NCBI GenBank assembly: GCA_002382025.1
Contig: DFZB01000042.1
Span: 1 to 11,045, forward strand
Origin: Patescibacteria group bacterium UBA4067
GTDB taxonomy: Bacteria > Patescibacteriota > Minisyncoccia > Minisyncoccales > Minisyncoccaceae
Reading direction: 5' to 3'
DNA: 11,045 bases
The notes under the pieces were generated by a model. It was not told the origin of the DNA. It ran no database searches and saw only the letters and a list, made by a program, of their open reading frames with translations. Both the position numbers and the translations under genes were made by a program. Below, one piece after another: positions 7,064 through 11,045 of the stretch (the first letter of the stretch is position 1; the number at the start of each line of letters is the position of its first letter).

Positions 7064-7527
7064 TTTATTTCTAATAATTCTACCTCAAAAATTAATGTAG
7101 CATTAGGAGGAATAACCCCACCACTACCAGTACTTCCGTAACCAAGTTCAGGAGGAATGGTTAATTTTCTTTTTTCCCCTACTTTCATTCCAATAATACC
7201 CTGTTCCCATCCTTGAATAACATATCCTTGTCCTATTTGAAATTCAAATGGTTCACCTCTATCCACGCTAGAATCAAATTTAGTTCCATTCTCTAAATAT
7301 CCTGTATAATGAACACTAATAAAGTCCCCTTTTTTAACTTCTTGTCCTTGTCCTTGTTCCATGGTTTCTATTTTTAATTCTGGTTTTATTTTATTGTCTT
7401 CTTTTGTTTCAACCAAATCATAAACAGAGGCTGTATTTGTCTCTGAACCCAAATTAAGTAAAAACCAAAAAAAGACACAAACCAAAAGAAAAAAAATTAT
7501 TAAAATAATTATCTCTAACTTACTCAT
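7060..7527 (-). CDS. Membrane-anchored FKBP-type peptidyl-prolyl cis-trans isomerase
   Basis: This 155-residue protein has a transmembrane anchor at 5-26 and then one complete FKBP domain (about 52-155). FKBPs catalyse prolyl cis-trans isomerisation during protein folding. The active-site set is visible: Y74 in VHYTGYL, F84-D85 in TKFDSS, V103-I104 and W107 in GYVIQGW, Y130 in LGYGS, and F147 in LIFEVELL. All the aromatic pocket residues are kept, so activity is likely. The anchor with the catalytic domain behind it suggests an extracytoplasmic position, next to the thiol relay of the following gene, so both may act on exported proteins. A hexanucleotide repeated three times (CTTGTC, CTTGTC, CTTGTT) at 7341-7358 encodes the EQGQGQ stretch at 57-62. 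The gene follows the SIMPL gene after one base and overlaps the Trx-CcdA gene by four. Confidence 0.95.
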   Translation of the reverse strand: MSKLEIIILIIFFLLVCVFFWFLLNLGSETNTASVYDLVETKEDNKIKPELKIETMEQGQGQEVKKGDFISVHYTGYLENGTKFDSSVDRGEPFEFQIGQGYVIQGWEQGIIGMKVGEKRKLTIPPELGYGSTGSGGVIPPNATLIFEVELLEIK

Positions 7528-7528
7528 A

Positions 7529-8314
7529 CTATTTTATCTTAAAACTAATATTAACTGTTACTTCAATTTTATTCTCTCCTGAAGCTATTGATGATTCAGC
7601 AGAACCCATTCCAAGATCTGAAGATGATGCTGCTTTTAAATAATCAAAAGGAATGTATGTGCTTTCTGTAAAACTAACAATGTCTCCTAGTTTTACTCCT
7701 AAAGTTTGTGCTGTTTTATAAGCTTCATTTTTAGCATCAATAATAGCCTTTGTTCTAGCTTGAGTTTTAAATATGTCTTCATTTTCAACAATAAAATTTA
7801 AATCACCTACTTCATTTGCTCCAGCACTAACACTGCTTTCAATTATATTACTCACCTTTTCAATATCTCTTATTCTTACTTCTATTGTTTGTCTTGCTTC
7901 ATAACCAACCAAAACTCTTGTTCCTGTTGAATAAATATCAATAGAATTTTTGCGCCATTCATACAAAGGATAAACATTAAAATATATTGTTTTAATATCG
8001 CTTTCGCCCACTCCCTGAGACTTTAATGTCTCAATAACTGAATTTGATTTTTGAGAATTATTCTTTAAAGCATCTCCCACCTTTTTTTCTTCAGTTATTA
8101 TTGAAAAAGAAACTTTTACTAAATTTGGCGTAGTATATACTGTTCCCTTTTTAGTAACAGTAATTATATTATTTTCTTTACCAATAGAATTTGACTGTTT
8201 CATTTTTTCATTTGTTGCAGCCAAATAATAACCAGTAAGAACAACTAGCAAAGCAATAAAAACAATTCCTATTATTTTACAAATTAATCCGCAATTTTTT
8301 ATTTCTTTAACCAT
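7529..8314 (-). CDS. SIMPL-domain (DUF541) protein, membrane-anchored
   Basis: This 261-residue protein has an N-terminal helix at about 12-33, either a signal anchor or an uncleaved signal, followed by a SIMPL/DUF541 domain (about 50-260). Recognisable parts are [20 protein letters not shown] near 51-70, [13 protein letters not shown] near 137-149, and [20 protein letters not shown] near 186-205 followed by [14 protein letters not shown], all in family order and with typical length (about 230-260 residues). SIMPL proteins are periplasmic or surface proteins that form oligomeric assemblies; the name comes from a mouse protein interacting with a Pelle-like kinase, and no enzyme activity is established. 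The C-terminal region 228-247 is rich in Ser and Gly. The gene begins four bases after the 63-residue membrane peptide and ends one base before the FKBP gene, so its product is likely made with the other envelope proteins of the operon. Confidence 0.9.
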   Translation of the reverse strand: MVKEIKNCGLICKIIGIVFIALLVVLTGYYLAATNEKMKQSNSIGKENNIITVTKKGTVYTTPNLVKVSFSIITEEKKVGDALKNNSQKSNSVIETLKSQGVGESDIKTIYFNVYPLYEWRKNSIDIYSTGTRVLVGYEARQTIEVRIRDIEKVSNIIESSVSAGANEVGDLNFIVENEDIFKTQARTKAIIDAKNEAYKTAQTLGVKLGDIVSFTESTYIPFDYLKAASSSDLGMGSAESSIASGENKIEVTVNISFKIK

Positions 8315-8318
8315 ATTT

Positions 8319-8510
8319 TTATTTTTTATTTTTTGATATTAAATTAACAAGAACAGAAGCACCAAACAAAACTATTATTATTAGAATTATTTTCTTTAAA
8401 GTTTCAATGGTTTCATTGGTATTTGAAAAACCAGAAAGAGTCCAAATAATGGCTGTTATTGAAACAACGGCAACAATAATTACTAAAAATAAATTGATAA
8501 TTTTTTTCAT
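8319..8510 (-). CDS. Small two-helix membrane protein of unknown function
   Basis: I do not recognise a family in this 63-residue protein. It has two hydrophobic helices, about 5-25 and 39-58, joined by a short acidic loop (GFSNTNETIETLKK), with Lys at both ends (MKK and ISKNKK). By the positive-inside rule this predicts both termini inside and a loop outside, a helical hairpin. The shape resembles VirB2/TrbC-type pilin subunits, but there is no recognisable signal peptidase site and the protein is shorter than usual, so this is not asserted. It lies 34 bases after the tRNA-binding domain gene and four bases before the SIMPL gene, and has the base composition of its neighbours. The ATG has no Shine-Dalgarno sequence. 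It is probably real because of the good spacing, the coherent two-helix pattern and the tight junction. Confidence 0.7.
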   Translation of the reverse strand: MKKIINLFLVIIVAVVSITAIIWTLSGFSNTNETIETLKKIILIIIVLFGASVLVNLISKNKK

Positions 8511-8544
8511 AAATAATTATACATATTATTAATTTTTATGACCT

Positions 8545-8865
8545 TTATGTTATTTTTGAACCATTCTTAATTTCCCTTTCAGGAACAAGAACAGATAAAT
8601 TGTTTTCATCTTTTACTGCTAATATCATTCCTTGACTCTCTATATTAAACATGATTCTTGGTTCAAGATTGACAATAACAACAACATTTTTATTAATCAA
8701 TTCTTCGGGAGAATAATAACCAGCAATACCTGCAACAATTGTTCTTTTCTCTTCTCCTAACTCAACCTCTATTTTTAATAATTTTTCAGACTCTTCTATC
8801 TTTGAAACAGAAATAATTTTCGCTATTCTTAAATCTATTTTTTTAAAATCTTCGAAGCTAATCAT
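8545..8865 (-). CDS. Stand-alone tRNA-binding (MetRS beta / Arc1p-type) OB-fold protein
   Basis: This 106-residue protein is a single tRNA-binding domain of the kind found at the C-terminus of methionyl-tRNA synthetase or as the separate beta subunit. The signature DFKKIDLRIAKI sits at 6-17, followed by RTIVAGIAGYYSPEEL at 41-56 and NLEPRIMFNIESQGMIL at 66-82, all in family order. It is an OB fold that binds tRNA unspecifically and strengthens the tRNA contact of its partner synthetase in the cytoplasm. The usual HPxADKL stretch reads KIEESEKLL, so the His-Pro is lost. No synthetase lies nearby. It could also be a CsaA-like chaperone of the same fold; CsaA is similar in length. It starts six bases after the superoxide reductase stop and lacks a Shine-Dalgarno sequence, so it is probably co-transcribed. 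Confidence 0.85.
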   Translation of the reverse strand: MISFEDFKKIDLRIAKIISVSKIEESEKLLKIEVELGEEKRTIVAGIAGYYSPEELINKNVVVIVNLEPRIMFNIESQGMILAVKDENNLSVLVPEREIKNGSKIT

Positions 8866-8871
8866 ATAATA

Positions 8872-9249
8872 TTATTTTGATTTCCACAAGCCATGAATAT
8901 TGCAATATATTCTAATTAAAAAATCATTATTATTAATTACAAATAATGCCTCTGGTTTATTTCCTGGTTTTAATAATTTCCTAAAACATGCATTTTCACA
9001 CAATATTTCAATCCACTCGATATAATGATTTTCTTCCATTGGATGTAAAACCTCTCCAACTCTGACGATTACCTTGTCTCCCTCTCTATTAATAATTGGA
9101 ACATGCTTTTCTTTTCCTTCGTCAATTGTTTTTTCTTCTAATAATTCCATTAATTCTCCGCAACAAACTAATTGTCCTTGGCCAACATGTAAAATCTCGA
9201 CAATATTGCCACAAATATTACATTTATATACTTGATTTAATTCGGTCAT
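8872..9249 (-). CDS. dfx: Desulfoferrodoxin, 2Fe-type superoxide reductase
   Basis: This 125-residue protein is a two-iron superoxide reductase. The N-terminal desulforedoxin-like centre has C10-x2-C13 and C29-C30, ligands of an Fe(SCys)4 site. The catalytic Fe site has H49, H69, H75, H119 and C116 (in YCNIHG), with E47 and K48 before H49, at positions numerically identical to the Desulfoarculus baarsii enzyme as I recall it. The enzyme reduces superoxide to hydrogen peroxide in the cytoplasm without making O2, using rubredoxin or a similar donor. It suggests a host that is anaerobic or has brief contact with oxygen. All ligands are intact and the length is exactly typical. There is no signal peptide. 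It follows ychF after 39 bases and precedes the tRNA-binding domain by six. No rubredoxin or peroxidase gene lies in the window. Confidence 0.97.
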   Translation of the reverse strand: MTELNQVYKCNICGNIVEILHVGQGQLVCCGELMELLEEKTIDEGKEKHVPIINREGDKVIVRVGEVLHPMEENHYIEWIEILCENACFRKLLKPGNKPEALFVINNNDFLIRIYCNIHGLWKSK

Positions 9250-9277
9250 ATTATTTTAATAATAACACTTAATTTTG

Positions 9278-9303
9278 AAAAAGAAAAGTTATTTTCCACT
9301 TTT
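9278..9303 (-). terminator. Possible weak terminator at the end of ychF
   Basis: On the minus strand AAAAGT (9303-9298), an 8-base loop (9297-9290) and ACTTTT (9289-9284) form a 6-bp stem, followed by C and five T (9282-9278). The ychF stop codon TAA (9291-9289) spans the end of the loop and the first base of the stem's second arm. The arrangement resembles the NUDIX terminator but has a shorter stem and U-tract. It may only attenuate transcription into the superoxide reductase gene. A 39-base gap follows, the second longest in the ychF-alkD run; whether a promoter lies in it is unclear. Confidence 0.3.
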
Positions 9304-10341
9304 TATTTCAATCACATCTCCGTCTTGAACAACATATTCTTTTCCCTCGGTTCTTATCATTCCTTTTTCTCTTGCTTTAGAAAACCCGCCACAATCAATT
9401 AAATCTTTCCAATTTATAACTTCTGCCCGAATAAAAAACTCTTCGAAATCACTATGAATTGCTCCTCCTGCTTGAGGAGCTTTATCTCCCTTTTTAATTG
9501 TCCAAGCTCTTGTTTCATCAAGACCAGTAGTTAAAAAAGTAATCAAATTAAGAATTTCATAACTTTTTTTAATTAACTCATTAAGTTTTAATTCCTCATT
9601 AACTCCCAAATCAATCTTTTCTTCAGCGCTTAATTCAGCTATATCAGACTCTTCTAAAACATCCATTGAGATATAATTATCAAAAAAATCCTTAAATTGA
9701 TCAACATCTTGCTGTTTACCATTTAAAAGATATATTCTTGGTTTAAAAGAAAGCAATTGATATGATTTAATAATTTTCACTTCTTCTTCTGTCCAAGAAA
9801 ATGAATAAATAGGGTCTCCTTTTTTAAGTAATTCGTATGTTTTTTTAAGCGTTTCCATTTCTTTGACTGCTTTTTTATCTCCTGATTTAACTTCTTTTTC
9901 TAAAGAATTAATTCTTTTTTCAACTGTTTCAATGTCTTTTAAGATTAATTCCATATCAAGAATTTCTTTGTCCTTAAAAGGATTAATGTCAGAACGAACA
10001 TTAATAATATCGTCTTTTTTAAAACATCTTAAAACATATACAATAGCGTCAACTTCTCTTATATTTGCTAAAAATTTATTCCCCAGTCCCTCTCCTTTGC
10101 TTGCTCCTTCAACTAATCCAGCAATATCAACAAATTCAATGGTTGTATATATTTTTTTTTGAGAATTATTTAATTGTGCCAACAACTCAACTCTTTCGTC
10201 TGGAACAGCAACCACTCCAATGTTGGGATCTATAGTACAAAAAGGATAATTAGCTTTATCTACTTGTTTTTGAGTTATAGCTTGAAATAACGTTGATTTT
10301 CCTACGTTGGGAAGGCCAACAATACCTATTTTTAATGACAT
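9289..10341 (-). CDS. ychF: YchF/OLA1-type P-loop ATPase
   Basis: This 350-residue Obg-family NTPase matches E. coli YchF (363 residues) over its length. G1 is GLPNVGKS at 9-16, NYPFCTIDPN sits at 31-40, and G3 is DIAGLVEGASKGEG at 72-85. The C-terminal TGS domain has TRAWTIKKGDKAPQAGGAIH at 277-296 and ends in an EYVVQDGDVIEI segment, all in family order. YchF associates with the ribosome and is linked to stress and redox regulation; it hydrolyses ATP rather than GTP. Two deviations stand out. The G4 motif, NVNE in E. coli, is NGKQ here (N207-Q210). The residue at E. coli His114, needed for ATPase activity, is N114 in DIINVRSDIN. The start overlaps the preceding nuclease-like gene by 10 bases, which implies coupled translation; no Shine-Dalgarno sequence is visible. 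Family membership is certain; nucleotide preference and activity are less so. Confidence 0.96.
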   Translation of the reverse strand: MSLKIGIVGLPNVGKSTLFQAITQKQVDKANYPFCTIDPNIGVVAVPDERVELLAQLNNSQKKIYTTIEFVDIAGLVEGASKGEGLGNKFLANIREVDAIVYVLRCFKKDDIINVRSDINPFKDKEILDMELILKDIETVEKRINSLEKEVKSGDKKAVKEMETLKKTYELLKKGDPIYSFSWTEEEVKIIKSYQLLSFKPRIYLLNGKQQDVDQFKDFFDNYISMDVLEESDIAELSAEEKIDLGVNEELKLNELIKKSYEILNLITFLTTGLDETRAWTIKKGDKAPQAGGAIHSDFEEFFIRAEVINWKDLIDCGGFSKAREKGMIRTEGKEYVVQDGDVIEIKSGK

Positions 10342-11045
10342 AGTGCTTGAGCTTCTTTCTTTATTTTTTCTAATTGACTTATAGGTATATTAACTTTTTT
10401 TGAAAATTTTTCAATGTCTATCAATAAAATATCTTTTATGGTTATTATTTCATTAGAAAAAAAAGCATTAATAAAACTTTGTTTAAATGAGGGCAAAATA
10501 GTGATAGGATAGAGATTTTTATTCTCAATTAAATATTCTAGTCCGTTATTTTCAGGATGATTCCATCCTAATAATTCTACTCCCTGACAATTTGCATATT
10601 TTATTGCCTTGGTTGTAAATTTAGCATTAGTAATAATTATTGGTTTAATTTCTTCTTTAAAATAATTTCCATTTTTAATATCAAAAAATGTTGCGTAAGA
10701 TTTTAAACAAACTCCCACATCAATTCTTTCTCCTTGTTTGTTCCTATACTTACATTCTCCAATTAAAATATTGTTATTTTTTTCAATCAAAACATCAATT
10801 TCATAATCGATACATTTTCCATTAATCCATCTATTGGTTTTAACAATATAATTATTTTCTCTAAATAAACATCCTATATATTTTTCAAATATGAAACCCT
10901 CTGGTCCAAGCATTCTAATTCCTTCTTTTAAACTAAACCTAATTGATGTTTCAATGTTTTCTTTTTTTAGTTTCTTTTTAATGTTTTTAAAAATTTCTTT
11001 TGTAGAAATATCAGGATAAACAATTAATTCGATTTCTTTACTAAT
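10332..11045 (-). CDS. ATP-cone plus PD-(D/E)XK nuclease-like protein, N-terminus cut by window edge
   Basis: The frame is open from 11045 to the stop at 10332 (237 codons visible, start outside the window). An internal ATG at 10913 would give 193 residues but removes a conserved N-terminal part, so it is not taken as the start. The first visible stretch, up to RFSLKEGIRMLGPEGFIFEKYIG, looks like the end of an ATP-cone domain joined to a nuclease domain. The PD-(D/E)XK-like core follows: counted from the internal Met, E10 in the first helix, D40 in YEIDVLIE, and E53-x-K55 in IGECKYRN. The last about 60 residues (DILLIDIEKF and QLEKIKKEAQALCH) look like a helix-hairpin-helix-like end. Restriction-endonuclease-like (Mrr-type) proteins with this layout exist in bacteria and archaea; some act in DNA repair or as nucleases, and here the target is unknown. 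No methylase lies beside it. It overlaps ychF by 10 bases. Confidence 0.78.
   Translation of the reverse strand: MSKEIELIVYPDISTKEIFKNIKKKLKKENIETSIRFSLKEGIRMLGPEGFIFEKYIGCLFRENNYIVKTNRWINGKCIDYEIDVLIEKNNNILIGECKYRNKQGERIDVGVCLKSYATFFDIKNGNYFKEEIKPIIITNAKFTTKAIKYANCQGVELLGWNHPENNGLEYLIENKNLYPITILPSFKQSFINAFFSNEIITIKDILLIDIEKFSKKVNIPISQLEKIKKEAQALCH

Noticed and set aside
8516..8521. TATAAT five bases before the ATG of the 63-residue membrane peptide on the minus strand, read as a second leaderless promoter
   Set aside because: No reasonable -35 lies 16-18 bases upstream (AGGTCA-like at best), and TATAAT arises often by chance in such A+T-rich DNA; the gene may be reached by read-through from the previous one.
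9250..9288. Promoter for the superoxide reductase gene (TTTTCA about 17 bases before TAAAAT)
   Set aside because: The -10-like sequence ends only about three bases before the ATG and the match is weak, so I did not list it although the 39-base gap would allow one.
10332..10913. Treating the nuclease-like gene as complete with its start at the ATG at 10913
   Set aside because: The frame stays open upstream to the window edge and the preceding 44 codons encode a sequence (ending RFSLKEGIR) that continues the conserved ATP-cone-to-nuclease junction, so the start lies outside.
1..11045. Plus-strand open frames of 65-145 codons at several places (for example around 4707-5144 and 5643-5846)
   Set aside because: Each lies inside a well-recognised minus-strand gene in another frame, has no ribosome binding site and shows the low-complexity residue pattern expected from the opposite strand of A+T-rich genes.
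10332..11045. Calling the PD-(D/E)XK gene part of a restriction-modification or defence island
   Set aside because: No methyltransferase specific for DNA, specificity subunit or other defence gene is visible; its neighbours are housekeeping genes.
1..11045. UGA recoding (as glycine or tryptophan)
   Set aside because: TGA ends several genes at sensible positions (alkD, uppP, DUF167, FKBP) and TGG encodes Trp throughout, so the standard bacterial code fits.

Overview
All 15 genes in this window lie on the minus strand. They are packed almost end to end, in strongly A+T-rich DNA. No tRNA, rRNA, CRISPR array, insertion sequence or plus-strand gene is visible, and the longest stretch without a gene is 59 bases. 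The setting resembles a small, compact genome of the Candidate Phyla Radiation (Patescibacteria, perhaps Parcubacteria-like). This rests on an N-terminally anchored TraG/VirD4-like ATPase with a long N-terminal domain, a short PrmC, an ATP-cone nuclease, very few Shine-Dalgarno sequences and extreme gene packing. TGA is used as a stop and TGG as Trp, so the UGA-as-glycine lineages (Gracilibacteria, Absconditabacteria) do not fit. The phylum is inferred, not proven.

In transcription order (right to left), the first two genes are an ATP-cone/PD-(D/E)XK nuclease-like gene, cut by the right edge, and ychF. After a possible weak terminator come a 2Fe superoxide reductase, a stand-alone tRNA-binding (MetRS beta/Arc1p-type) domain, a 63-residue two-helix membrane peptide, a SIMPL-domain protein and a membrane-anchored FKBP. 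Then follow a thioredoxin-CcdA-like fusion, a DUF167 protein, a divergent PAP2 (DUF212) protein, prmC, uppP and alkD. From SIMPL to alkD every junction is an ATGA overlap, a direct stop-start contact or a gap of 1 base, which points to one translationally coupled operon. A 51-base gap with a promoter-like sequence leads to a NUDIX gene, which ends in an intrinsic terminator. Next comes a promoter whose predicted start site falls on the ATG of the last gene, a TraG/VirD4-like membrane ATPase cut by the left edge.

The central cluster combines envelope and redox functions: thiol-disulfide relay across the membrane, extracytoplasmic protein folding (FKBP), a SIMPL protein and two candidate lipid-phosphate phosphatases (UppP-like and DUF212). 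These sit beside housekeeping genes (release-factor methylation, YchF) and damage response (superoxide reductase, AlkD glycosylase, NUDIX). I see no clearly new multi-gene system. The most notable observations are missing or changed key residues in UppP and YchF, a NUDIX box with about 15 extra residues, the Trx-CcdA fusion with an additional CxxC, the stop-codon-in-loop terminator, and the apparently leaderless start of the ATPase gene.
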